A stretch of 64,000 nt of DNA from Exiguobacterium mexicanum. Its GTDB lineage: Bacteria; Bacillota; Bacilli; Exiguobacteriales; Exiguobacteriaceae. A model generated the notes under the pieces. It had not been told where the DNA came from. It ran no database searches and was given only the letters and a program-made list of their open reading frames with translations. This document shows, piece by piece, positions 1 to 7,134 of the stretch (its first letter is position 1; every line of letters starts with the position of its first letter). The position numbers and the translations under genes are program-made. The stretch covers positions 1,126,501 to 1,190,500 of the forward strand of contig NZ_CP040676.1 in assembly GCF_005960665.1 (NCBI RefSeq). Reading direction: 5' to 3'.

Positions 1-2
1 TC

Positions 3-128
3 ATTCGCTTCGGGCATCATTTCGGCGAGTACCGGCGCCCGACCGGGGAATATGTCATCTTACCGCGGAGCGAATCGTTCAAAGTCGGAGAGACGTATTA
101 TTTGCGACAGAAACAAGGAGGAATTTGA
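3..128 (+). CDS. 3' end of an unidentified protein (partial)
   Basis: An open frame enters from the left edge and ends at the TGA at 126-128, giving about 41 C-terminal residues (ending KQGGI). Its stop overlaps the ATG of the next gene as TGATG, and the Shine-Dalgarno AAGGAGG of that gene lies inside its last codons, so the two are probably translationally coupled and in one operon. The residue mix (VILPRSESFKVGETYYLRQ) looks like real protein, but it is too short for me to name a family. Confidence 0.5.
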   Translation: MRFGHHFGEYRRPTGEYVILPRSESFKVGETYYLRQKQGGI

Positions 129-709
129 TGTTAGACACATACGGTAGCCGCTTCGTCCGTCCCGTCATCGAGCGCGGGGCCGATCGGCTTTTGAAATGGA
201 ACTTTACCCCGAACGAGGTGACGATCCTCGGAGGCATCATCGGTGTCTCGGTCGGTCTGTTCATTTATAACGATATGTTGTGGACGGCCGTGTTGCTGTT
301 ATGGGTGTCGGGTCTCTTCGACGTCCTCGATGGGACGATGGCCCGGCGCTCCCAAAAGACGGGGTTCGGCACGGTGCTCGACCTCGTCTTCGACCGTATC
401 GTCGAGATTGCCGTCGTCATCGCGCTCGCTCTACGACATCCTGAACATATGCCGATCTTCCTGCTCTTGCTCGGGTCGTTCGTCGTGGCGATGACGTTAT
501 TCCTCGCCGTCGGGGCGAGCAGCTCACGCCGTTCAGAGAAATCATTTTATTATCAGCCTGGTATTTTGGAGCGGACGGAATGTTTCATCTTGTTCACGCT
601 CATGATTCTTTTCCCGACATGGATCGGCGTCATCGCGACGATTTTCCTCGTGCTTGAAGTGTTCACGATCCTCCAACGTTTGTTTGAAGCAAGGCGGATT
701 CTAAGATGA
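128..709 (+). CDS. CDP-alcohol phosphatidyltransferase family membrane protein
   Basis: A 193-residue integral membrane enzyme of the family that moves a phosphoalcohol from a CDP-alcohol to an acceptor during phospholipid synthesis. The family signature is complete: D65, D68, G69, A72, R73, G81, D85 and D89, the four Asp binding the divalent metals. Hydrophobic helices lie before (about 32-62) and after (about 90-190) the motif. ATG 128 is preferred over TTG 125 because AAGGAGG (115-121) then stands 6 bases away. The stop overlaps the next start as ATGA, so it forms a tight operon with the flavin oxidoreductase. It is distinct from pgsA at 25.8 kb; the real substrate cannot be told from sequence. 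Confidence 0.9.
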   Translation: MLDTYGSRFVRPVIERGADRLLKWNFTPNEVTILGGIIGVSVGLFIYNDMLWTAVLLLWVSGLFDVLDGTMARRSQKTGFGTVLDLVFDRIVEIAVVIALALRHPEHMPIFLLLLGSFVVAMTLFLAVGASSSRRSEKSFYYQPGILERTECFILFTLMILFPTWIGVIATIFLVLEVFTILQRLFEARRILR

Positions 710-1638
710 AGCCGCGCCTTGTCTTGGTCGGGCTCGGTCATGGGCAGCTCGAGATTCTCGAACATCTCGATGCGCTTAACGAAAACTACGAAGTGTCGTA
801 TATCGGTGGACGAGAGGCGATTTATACGGGTGCGTTTCCTCAAGTGATCGCTGGCGAGATGGAATCGGCGACGACGCGGTTGCGTCGTGACGTCTCTCCC
901 GTCGCCGAGCGCCTGATCGGTCTCGATCCGGATGCGCGCCTCGTCGAAACCGATCGCGGCCACGTCGCATATGACATCCTCGTGCTCGCGACCGGTGCGA
1001 AGAGTCGTGGGATCGGGAACCGGTTAAAACCGATGACGACAAACATGCTGGACGAGATTTTACAGAGTGATGCAATCACGATCGTCGGCGGGGGCAAAGC
1101 CGGAGTCGAACTCGCCTTCGCTTGCCTCAGACAGAAGCAACGCGTGACGCTCTATGCTCGTGACATCTTACCCGAACTTCCCCGTCATGTCGGGCGACAG
1201 ATGGCGCGACGTCTCGTCCGCAGCGGCGTGATGCTCATTCTGACGTCGTTCCAACCAGGGACTCAGACAGAGGGACTCGTCTTAGACGCGACCGGTGTCG
1301 TTCCTGATGAGTTTTGGTCTGAGGCTGGACTTGCGGACGATGGGGCGTTCATCGACACGGAAGACGATTTGCGACACCCGGTCTACCGCGAGATTTATAT
1401 CACCGGGGATATGGCGGCCCGATTGAACGGTGGTGTCGATGCCGTCCGTTCGGGTCGGCATGTCGCCCGTCAACTGCTCGGTACGCCACGCCGGTTCAAA
1501 TCGCGGACGTCGCTCAATATTTTGTTGACGACCCCAGGACGGGCACTCTTGACGTTCGGGAAGCTGACATGGCACGGTCGTCTGCCGTTTTGGCTAAAGC
1601 GGCGCATCGACCGGCGTTATCTCGAGCGCTTCAAGTGA
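706..1638 (+). CDS. FAD/NAD(P)-dependent oxidoreductase, NDH-2/SelD-associated type
   Basis: A 310-residue pyridine nucleotide-disulfide oxidoreductase fold without a CxxC redox pair. The N-terminal FAD-binding motif is VLVGLGHGQLEIL, a middle NAD-binding motif is TIVGGGKAGVELAF near residue 127, and the C-terminal flavin motif is YITGDMAA. The GxGHxxLE start and the C-terminal tail (GRLPFWLKRRIDRRYL) resemble the NADH-dehydrogenase-like domain that some bacteria fuse to selenide water dikinase; here it stands alone. The ATG overlaps the stop of the phosphatidyltransferase, which suggests a shared role, perhaps in membrane lipid or quinone redox chemistry, but that is inference. Confidence 0.82.
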   Translation: MKPRLVLVGLGHGQLEILEHLDALNENYEVSYIGGREAIYTGAFPQVIAGEMESATTRLRRDVSPVAERLIGLDPDARLVETDRGHVAYDILVLATGAKSRGIGNRLKPMTTNMLDEILQSDAITIVGGGKAGVELAFACLRQKQRVTLYARDILPELPRHVGRQMARRLVRSGVMLILTSFQPGTQTEGLVLDATGVVPDEFWSEAGLADDGAFIDTEDDLRHPVYREIYITGDMAARLNGGVDAVRSGRHVARQLLGTPRRFKSRTSLNILLTTPGRALLTFGKLTWHGRLPFWLKRRIDRRYLERFK

Positions 1639-1642
1639 ACAA

Positions 1643-1671
1643 AAAAAGACGACCACGACGGCCGTCTTTTT
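1643..1671. terminator. bidirectional terminator between convergent genes
   Basis: Arms AAAAAGACG and CGTCTTTTT flank a GC-rich centre; the A-run and T-run let it serve both the oxidoreductase operon and the thioredoxin gene on the other strand. Confidence 0.8.
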
Positions 1672-1673
1672 GT

Positions 1674-1988
1674 TTACGCGTTCAACGTATCGAGGAACGA
1701 GCGGATTTGCATCTCCGTCTTGGCGTTCGCCGAGTGGAGGTGTTCTTGTTTGACGCCTTCTTGATAGAAAAGAAGTGAGGGGATGCCTCGGACTTCTTGC
1801 GCGTCCGACAGTTCAGGCAACTCGTCGCGGTCGACGACGTACCAGTTGAACTGCGGATAATCTTTGACTAGTTCGTCGACGTACATATCAAGACGACGGC
1901 AGTCGGGACACCATGATGTCGTAAAGATGACCATACCTTTATTTTGGATGGCCTCTTGGAATTGTTGATCAGATTGGATCGGTTTCAT
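1674..1988 (-). CDS. thioredoxin family protein
   Basis: A 104-residue single thioredoxin fold. The active site is SWCPDCRRLD with C27 and C30, and the cis-proline motif GIPSLLF follows near residue 75. CPDC instead of CGPC means it is not the housekeeping thioredoxin; it is closest to small cytosolic thioredoxin-like oxidoreductases of Bacillales. The open frame extends 37 codons upstream, but ATG 1988 is chosen because AAGGGAGAG stands just ahead of it and homology begins there. It is divergent from the PadR gene across a 120-base region carrying a palindrome. Confidence 0.88.
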   Translation of the reverse strand: MKPIQSDQQFQEAIQNKGMVIFTTSWCPDCRRLDMYVDELVKDYPQFNWYVVDRDELPELSDAQEVRGIPSLLFYQEGVKQEHLHSANAKTEMQIRSFLDTLNA

Positions 1989-2058
1989 AAAAATCTCTCC
2001 CTTCACATATATTGTCTGTGTATTCGTAACGGGCGTCAACCGATTGGCATTCTCGGTC

Positions 2059-2077
2059 GTATCGCAATATGTGATAC
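2059..2077. promoter_or_regulatory. imperfect 19-bp palindrome in the trx/padR intergenic region
   Basis: Arms GTATC (2059-2063) and GATAC (2073-2077) are perfect, with further pairing inside around a centre at 2068. It lies about 33 bases upstream of padR and about 70 upstream of the divergent thioredoxin gene, with an AT-rich TATAAA right after it. PadR regulators commonly bind such dyads and repress themselves, so this is a good operator candidate. Confidence 0.5.
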
Positions 2078-2109
2078 ACTTATAAAAATAGAACCGCAAG
2101 GGATAGGTG

Positions 2110-2655
2110 ATGGTTATGGCGTTACGTCATGCACTACTCGGGTTATTGACCCATCAACCCGCTACCGGCTATGCCTTGAACGCGACGTTCAAAGCACAAA
2201 TGATTCATTTTTGGCACGCCCATCATACACAGATTTATCGCGAACTGTTAAAGATGGAAGACGAATCACTCGTCTCCTCTGAGCACGTCGCTCAACATGA
2301 CTTACCGGATAAAAAGATTTATTCAATCACCGAGGCGGGACGTCAAGAGCTAATCGACTGGCTCCGGCAACCGACCTCGTACCAACCGAAGATGAAAGAT
2401 GAGAACTTGCTACGGGTCAGCCTCCTGCAACTACTCCCGCTCGACGAGGCGATCCGTTACGTCGAGGAGACGAAAGCGCATCATGAACAAGTCGCTCATC
2501 AGATTCGGGCGTTTCAAGCGGCGCACCAGTCCGAGGCTGACACGCTCGGTTATTTACTGACGAGCGAGTACGCCATCCGGATGATGGAAAATTACGCCGG
2601 TTGGGCTGATTGGGCCATCGAACAGATGAAACAGCGAGACAAACATGCGACCTGA
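2110..2655 (+). CDS. PadR family transcriptional regulator
   Basis: A 181-residue PadR-type repressor. The N-terminal winged helix (RHALLGLLTHQPATGYAL, then IYRELLKMEDESLVSSEH and a YSITEAGRQEL wing) is followed by a C-terminal Vir-like helical domain that mediates dimerisation. PadR proteins usually sense small hydrophobic or phenolic ligands and control detoxification genes. Starts at GTG 2107, ATG 2110 and ATG 2116 are all in frame; ATG 2110 best suits the AAGGGA at about 2098. Likely targets are itself, the divergent thioredoxin, or the convergent aldo/keto reductase, but only the nearby palindrome supports this. The last codons lie in a palindrome shared with the reductase gene. Confidence 0.9.
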   Translation: MVMALRHALLGLLTHQPATGYALNATFKAQMIHFWHAHHTQIYRELLKMEDESLVSSEHVAQHDLPDKKIYSITEAGRQELIDWLRQPTSYQPKMKDENLLRVSLLQLLPLDEAIRYVEETKAHHEQVAHQIRAFQAAHQSEADTLGYLLTSEYAIRMMENYAGWADWAIEQMKQRDKHAT

Positions 2656-2673
2656 CGTTCAGGTCGCATGTTT
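2641..2673. terminator. perfect 15-bp inverted repeat holding both convergent stop codons
   Basis: Arms 2641-2655 and 2659-2673 are exact reverse complements around a CGT spacer. The left arm ends with the padR TGA, the right arm with the reductase TGA on the other strand, so both proteins end KHAT. The outer A/T pairs make it a plausible bidirectional terminator. Confidence 0.85.
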
Positions 2674-3489
2674 TGTGTAGGGTTGGACCGGCAGCCGGTT
2701 CAACAGATCGTCGAGTTTGTGCGAATCGACGGCGTATTGATGAGCGGCGATCAAGTCGTTCAATTGGTCGACCGAGGACGCGCCCGGTAGGACGACGGCA
2801 CATGTCCGCTCCGCGGCTGCGAGGGCGTACGCTTGAATCGGTTCGGGAATCGTCGGCATCAAGTCGCGCAACTCCGCTTCAGTCCAAGATTCAAAGCCCT
2901 TCTCCGACAAGCGGGCAGACCATTCGTCGGTCAGTATGCCTTTGGCGAGCGGACCGCGCCCGACGATCGGGATGTCGAGTTCGAGCGTTTCGATGCGGCG
3001 GTCGAGCAGGGAGTACGGGGTCATCAAGACATCGAGCTCTCCGTGTTCGAGCCAGTAGCGGATGACGTTCGGGCGAATCGAGGACAGTCCGATTTGGCGG
3101 ATGGCGCCAGCTTGTTTCTGTCGACGCATGAAATCGATTGTCGCGTCCAGGTCGTCTTCCATCGTGCCGCCATGAACGTAATATAAATCCAAGTAATCTG
3201 TCTGTAAGCGTTCGAGAGAATCGTGTAGGGCCTGTTCTAAATAGGAGGGGGCTGGATTCCAACGCATTCCGTCCCCTGTCCATTGATTCCCGCCTTTACT
3301 GGTCAAGAACAGTTCGTTCCGGCGACCGGCGAACGTCGAGCCGACGAGTTTTTCGACTTCGAAGTGGTCATAGACGTCGGCCGTATCAAAGTGGCGGATG
3401 CCAGCCGCATAGGCGGCCTCTAAAATCTGTCGCGCTTCCGCCTCGCCATGTTTCAAAATCGACATAGTTCCTAATCCTAACTCTGCCAT
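2659..3489 (-). CDS. aldo/keto reductase family oxidoreductase
   Basis: A 276-residue NADPH-dependent aldo/keto reductase (TIM barrel). The family pattern is clear: FDTADVYDHFEVEKLVG carries the catalytic D and Y, TSKGGNQWTG the catalytic K, and YLDLYYVHGG the catalytic H region. Towards the C-terminus, VLPGASSVDQL gives the cofactor 2'-phosphate loop. The upstream in-frame extension is ignored because ATG 3489 follows AAGGAGG at a normal distance. The gene is divergent from nudF and convergent with padR, and shares its last bases with a palindromic terminator. Natural substrate unknown. Confidence 0.9.
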   Translation of the reverse strand: MAELGLGTMSILKHGEAEARQILEAAYAAGIRHFDTADVYDHFEVEKLVGSTFAGRRNELFLTSKGGNQWTGDGMRWNPAPSYLEQALHDSLERLQTDYLDLYYVHGGTMEDDLDATIDFMRRQKQAGAIRQIGLSSIRPNVIRYWLEHGELDVLMTPYSLLDRRIETLELDIPIVGRGPLAKGILTDEWSARLSEKGFESWTEAELRDLMPTIPEPIQAYALAAAERTCAVVLPGASSVDQLNDLIAAHQYAVDSHKLDDLLNRLPVQPYTKHAT

Positions 3490-3565
3490 TGATAATTCCT
3501 CCTTGTTCCGTCTGTCAATATGAATCATAATTACAGTATATAGGAAAAGGTGAGGGGTACATACA

Positions 3566-4096
3566 ATGGAAGAGAAAACGATTGAACGGGAAGTCATTTA
3601 CGAAGGAAAGATCTTTAACGTGGAGAAGCACGTCGTGTCACTCCCGAACGGAGGGACGTCGGTCCGCGAACTCGTCTATCACAACGGGGCCGTCGCCGTC
3701 CTCGTCGTCGATGAAGACGACCGCATCGTCCTCGTCGAGCAGTACCGGAAAGCGTTCGAATCGATGTCGCTCGAAATTCCGGCCGGAAAATTGGAAGTTG
3801 GTGAGGAACCGCTTGCGAGCGCGAAGCGCGAGCTCGAAGAAGAGACCGGTTATACGGCCGAGAATCTTGAAAAAATCTTCTCGTTTTACGGGGCACCCGG
3901 CTTTTGTAGCGAACGGGTCGACGTCTACGTCGCACGCGGCTTGACGGCCGGTGTGATGAACCTCGATGAAGATGAATTTTTACAAGTCCAACGCTTTACG
4001 TTCGACGAGGCGGTCGACTTGTTAGCGAGCGGACGAATCACCGACGCGAAGACGATCATGGCGATTCAATGGTGGCAATTATCTAAATTGAAATGA
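3566..4096 (+). CDS. nudF: ADP-ribose pyrophosphatase (NUDIX hydrolase)
   Basis: A 176-residue NUDIX enzyme that splits ADP-ribose to AMP and ribose 5-phosphate. The Nudix box is intact: G79-KLEVG-E-...-RELEEETGY, with the metal-binding glutamates present. The N-terminal EGKIFNVEKH strand and the proline in GAPGFCSERV are typical of the dimeric ADP-ribose subfamily. Length equals the B. subtilis protein, and it sits upstream of fur as in Bacillus. ATG 3566 follows GGTGAGGGG. Confidence 0.93.
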   Translation: MEEKTIEREVIYEGKIFNVEKHVVSLPNGGTSVRELVYHNGAVAVLVVDEDDRIVLVEQYRKAFESMSLEIPAGKLEVGEEPLASAKRELEEETGYTAENLEKIFSFYGAPGFCSERVDVYVARGLTAGVMNLDEDEFLQVQRFTFDEAVDLLASGRITDAKTIMAIQWWQLSKLK

Positions 4097-4141
4097 TTCT
4101 AAACTAGAGTGACATATGTTACACTTACATAGGAATCATTT
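4091..4141. repeat. inverted repeat between nudF and fur
   Basis: Nine-base arms AAATGATTC (4091-4099, containing the nudF stop) and GAATCATTT (4133-4141) enclose about 33 bases that themselves hold a near palindrome centred on ACATATGT. It may be a long-loop terminator for nudF, since T and AT bases follow, or a regulatory site for fur. Confidence 0.45.
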
Positions 4142-4145
4142 TAAT

Positions 4146-4174
4146 TTGAAAAACCGAACGAACTTCGGTATGCT
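4146..4174 (+). promoter_or_regulatory. predicted sigma-A promoter of fur
   Basis: TTGAAA (4146-4151), a 17-base spacer and TATGCT (4169-4174). The spacer contains an inverted repeat CCGAA-N5-TTCGG, a possible operator. Confidence 0.6.
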
Positions 4175-4208
4175 TTGAATAGTGAATTATGCAAAGAGGG
4201 GGCGCCTT

Positions 4209-4688
4209 ATGGAAACGCGAATTGAACGGATCAAACAGCAATTGAGCGCCAAAGGATATAAATTGACACCGCAACGAGAATCGACGGTCCGCATCTTACT
4301 TGAGAATGAAACGGATCATTTGAGTGCGGAGAACGTCTTCATGCTCGTCAAAGGCATCGCTCCGGAAATCGGGCTCGCGACGGTTTACCGGACGCTCGAG
4401 CTTTTGACCGAGCTCGGTGTCGTCGACAAAGTCAACTTCGGTGACGGCGTTGCCCGTTTCGACCTCAGACCAGAAGGCGCGAACCATTCGCACCATCATC
4501 TCGTCTGTGTCGAGTGCGGTTCGGTCGAGGAGATCATGGAAGACTTGCTCGTCGACGTTGAGAAGAAAGTCGAAAGCAAATACGAATTTTTAATCAAAGA
4601 CCATCGCTTGACGTTTCACGGCATCTGTAAAGTGTGCCAAGCTAAAGGCGTCACGCTTGAGGGTCATAAAGCAGTCATCAACGGATAA
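4209..4688 (+). CDS. fur: ferric uptake regulator Fur
   Basis: A 159-residue Fur-family iron-sensing repressor. The winged helix (YKLTPQRESTVRILLENE, then EIGLATVYRTLELL) is nearly identical to B. subtilis Fur. The metal region FDLRPEGANHSHHHLVC is followed by CVECG and a second pair CKVC, the structural zinc cysteines. HHHLVC and the fur neighbourhood (nudF before, xerD after) favour Fur over PerR or Zur. About ten extra C-terminal residues follow the second Cys pair. ATG 4209 is used rather than upstream ATG 4182 because AAAGAGGGGG precedes it. Confidence 0.95.
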   Translation: METRIERIKQQLSAKGYKLTPQRESTVRILLENETDHLSAENVFMLVKGIAPEIGLATVYRTLELLTELGVVDKVNFGDGVARFDLRPEGANHSHHHLVCVECGSVEEIMEDLLVDVEKKVESKYEFLIKDHRLTFHGICKVCQAKGVTLEGHKAVING

Positions 4689-4691
4689 AGC

Positions 4692-4724
4692 AAGACAGGC
4701 AGCCTCTTAAAGGCTGCCTGTCTT
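4692..4724. terminator. bidirectional terminator between fur and the HAD gene
   Basis: A perfect 14-bp stem (AAGACAGGCAGCCT and its complement) with loop CTTAA, flanked by A and T runs; serves both convergent genes. Confidence 0.9.
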
Positions 4725-4734
4725 TTGTATGTCG

Positions 4735-5571
4735 TCACATCGTCAAATAACGGGACAAGCCGGTGGCGATGCCATCGCGATTGTTCGACAGCGTGATTTC
4801 GTTCGCAATAGCCTTGATGTCTTCGACGGCGTTGTCCATCGCGACCCCGATGCCGGCATACTCGATGATGGAGCGGTCGTTATGGCCGTCCCCGAACGCG
4901 ATGACGTGCTCGCGGTCAATCCCAATCTCCCGGAACACGTGATCGAGTGCCCGGGCCTTGTCGATTCCGAGATCCGTGAACTCATAGTACATGGCTGCCG
5001 TGAACATGCCCGTCACGCGGTCCGTGAACGGTCCGGCGAGCGAGGCGGCATGGGCCTGTAGATAGTCCGGCTGTCCGGCGACGAGGATTTTATAGATCGG
5101 GAAGGTGATGGCGTCGGCGAGTCGCGGCTCTTCCCGCAATTGGAATCGTCCGCCGCGCGACTCATACTCGATGATATTGAACGGCTTACCATTTAACTCG
5201 AGCATGCCGCTGAAGACGTCATTAACGTACATATACGTCTCGTCATTGATCATCGGGATGACGTCGAATCCGGTCAAATGATCCAAGATGGCAATCGCGT
5301 CGTCCTGATTGATGGCCTGTTCGAACAGCGTCTCGTTCGTTCTGGCATCGGTCACACATGCCCCGTTCGAGGAGACGATGAGTCCCCCATTTTTATGGAG
5401 CATGAGCTCTTCGGCGAAAGGGTCGATTCCTCGCTTCGGACGTCCGGAAGTGAGCACCACTTTGACGCCGTTCGCCTGCAAATCGAGAAGTATCTGTTTC
5501 GTGCGCGGCGAGATCATTTTTTGATCGTTCAACAACGTCCCGTCAAGGTCTAGTAGAATCGCTTGGATCAT
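4735..5571 (-). CDS. HAD superfamily (Cof-type) phosphatase
   Basis: A 278-residue cytosolic HAD hydrolase of the Cof/type IIB class that usually dephosphorylates sugar phosphates or flavin nucleotides. Motif I LLDLDGTLL (nucleophile D8 and acid D10), motif II TSGRPKRG, and motif IV FGDGHNDRSII are present, separated by the large C2 cap. ATG 5571 follows AAGGAGA, whose bases overlap the end of the VOC gene upstream, so the two are probably cotranscribed. Substrate cannot be predicted. Confidence 0.9.
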   Translation of the reverse strand: MIQAILLDLDGTLLNDQKMISPRTKQILLDLQANGVKVVLTSGRPKRGIDPFAEELMLHKNGGLIVSSNGACVTDARTNETLFEQAINQDDAIAILDHLTGFDVIPMINDETYMYVNDVFSGMLELNGKPFNIIEYESRGGRFQLREEPRLADAITFPIYKILVAGQPDYLQAHAASLAGPFTDRVTGMFTAAMYYEFTDLGIDKARALDHVFREIGIDREHVIAFGDGHNDRSIIEYAGIGVAMDNAVEDIKAIANEITLSNNRDGIATGLSRYLTM

Positions 5572-5583
5572 CGTCGCGTCTCC

Positions 5584-5964
5584 TTAAATCGTCAATTCGA
5601 GTTTGTTTTGTTCGGGGTCGAGCAGGACGCTCTCATAATAACCGTCCCCAGTCGTGCGTGGGCCATCGACGAGTGGGTAGCCGTCGGTCTCGAGTCGTCG
5701 CGTCAAGCTGTCGACCGCTTCTTTGCTGCCGAGTGCGAACGCGATATGCGCATAGCCGAGCGTCTCACGCGAAGCGTCTTCAATGTCCGGACGGCGCATC
5801 AACTCGAAGCGGCATGAACTGTTTGGGAACGTCAGAAAATAGGATTCGAACTGTTTGCGTTCGTTGATATACTTCTCGTTCGCGGTTGCCCCGAGATACG
5901 TCTCATAAAAACGGCGCATCTGTTCAAGCTCGTTCACCCAGAGGGCGACGTGTTCAATCTTCAT
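5584..5964 (-). CDS. VOC family (glyoxalase-like) protein
   Basis: A 126-residue vicinal-oxygen-chelate protein: paired beta-alpha-beta-beta-beta modules starting HVALWVNELEQMRRFYETYLG and GYAHIAFALGSKEAVDSL, ending LLDPEQNKLELTI. Metal-binding candidates are H5, E49-region and H78, E123, the pattern of glyoxalase I and relatives. ATG 5964 follows AAGGGGGG. Only 12 bases separate it from the HAD gene. Could be lactoylglutathione-type, bacillithiol-related or a resistance protein; not resolved. Confidence 0.85.
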   Translation of the reverse strand: MKIEHVALWVNELEQMRRFYETYLGATANEKYINERKQFESYFLTFPNSSCRFELMRRPDIEDASRETLGYAHIAFALGSKEAVDSLTRRLETDGYPLVDGPRTTGDGYYESVLLDPEQNKLELTI

Positions 5965-6157
5965 GGAATACCCCCCTTGGAATTGTTGTCGTATGCTGGG
6001 TGGTCAGCTTCATGACCGCTGCCTGGAATTCGAGCATTCGTCGTGTGGAGTGTATCAAATCCGGACAGGCTTGGTAAACTCGACATGAGAAAAGCGGCGT
6101 GAAAACCTCACCAATTCCTGTCACAAAAAAGCTTTAAAAAAAATGAGGTCAGACGTC

Positions 6158-6186
6158 TTCACAACGGTTTACATAAGTGATATGAT
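6158..6186 (+). promoter_or_regulatory. predicted sigma-A promoter of xerD-deoB-punA-pdp
   Basis: TTCACA (6158-6163), a 17-base spacer and TATGAT (6181-6186), 41 bases before the xerD start. Confidence 0.65.
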
Positions 6187-6226
6187 GTAAGCGTATTCAG
6201 GTGTAGCGAGGAAGGAGGGGGATGTC

Positions 6227-7111
6227 ATGCGTTCGCAAGTCGAGTTATTTTTGCAGTATATGACGGTTGAGAAACGAATGTCCACGAACACGAGACAAGC
6301 CTATGCGAGCGATTTGACCCAGTACTTATCGACACTTACCCAACTCGGGGTGACAGAATGGAATGAAGTCACGCGGGCACACATCGTCAAACATATGGAA
6401 GAGTTATCGCAAGCCGGTCGGGCTGCTTCATCACTCCGACGGGCCGTCAGTTCGATTCGGACGTTCCATCATCATTTGAAGATGACAGGTGGTGCAACGA
6501 CTGACCCGGCACTTTATTTGGAGACGCCGAAAGCGGAACGGCATCTGCCAGACACGTGGTCTCAAGATGAAGTTGAACGGTTGCTCGACAGTGTGCCGAC
6601 GTCAGACCCGCTCGCGCTCCGCGATCGGGCCATGCTCGAACTGCTCTACGGAACGGGCATGCGCGTCAGCGAACTTCTTGGGCTTGATTTGGATGATTTA
6701 CAGTTCGAATTGGGGTATCTACAGTGTGAAGGCAAAGGCGAGAGCGCCCGGATCATCCCGGTGTCGTCTGTCGCCCAAGGTTTTGTCGAACGCTATATCC
6801 AACAGGCCCGTAACGGGCTCGGCGGTCGGGAGACCGAGGCGTTGTTCTTGAACGGGCGCGGCGGAAGGCTCAGCCGTCAAGGGTTCTGGAAGATGATCAA
6901 ACGACGGGCCAAAGAGGCCGGCATCCAAAAAGAGATCACGCCACACGTGCTCCGTCATTCGTTCGCGACACACTTGCTCGAGAACGGGGCCGATCTTCGG
7001 GCCATCCAACAGATGCTTGGGCATGCCGATCTCTCCACGACTCAAATCTACACACATGTCAATAAGGCACGACTCCACGATGTCTATCGAAAACATCATC
7101 CGCGTGCGTAA
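6227..7111 (+). CDS. xerD: site-specific tyrosine recombinase XerD
   Basis: A 294-residue recombinase that, with a XerC/CodV partner, resolves chromosome dimers at dif. The N-terminal SAM-like DNA-binding domain (1-90) is followed by a catalytic domain with all active residues: R146 (GMRVSELL), K170, H240 and R243 ([12 protein letters not shown]), H266 ([14 protein letters not shown]) and Y275. Position after fur and before deoB matches B. subtilis xerD (ripX). GGAAGGAGGGGG precedes ATG 6227. It is a housekeeping enzyme, not a phage integrase. Confidence 0.95.
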   Translation: MRSQVELFLQYMTVEKRMSTNTRQAYASDLTQYLSTLTQLGVTEWNEVTRAHIVKHMEELSQAGRAASSLRRAVSSIRTFHHHLKMTGGATTDPALYLETPKAERHLPDTWSQDEVERLLDSVPTSDPLALRDRAMLELLYGTGMRVSELLGLDLDDLQFELGYLQCEGKGESARIIPVSSVAQGFVERYIQQARNGLGGRETEALFLNGRGGRLSRQGFWKMIKRRAKEAGIQKEITPHVLRHSFATHLLENGADLRAIQQMLGHADLSTTQIYTHVNKARLHDVYRKHHPRA

Positions 7112-7134
7112 AGACACTAAAGGAGGAACTTTTT

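Noticed and set aside
4152-4168. CGAACGAACTTCGG in the fur promoter as a LexA box
   Set aside because: The right half is TTCGG, not GTTCG with four bases between; spacing and bases do not fit the SOS box.
6227-7111. Tyrosine recombinase as prophage integrase
   Set aside because: Length, motifs and the fur-xerD-deoB context identify housekeeping XerD.
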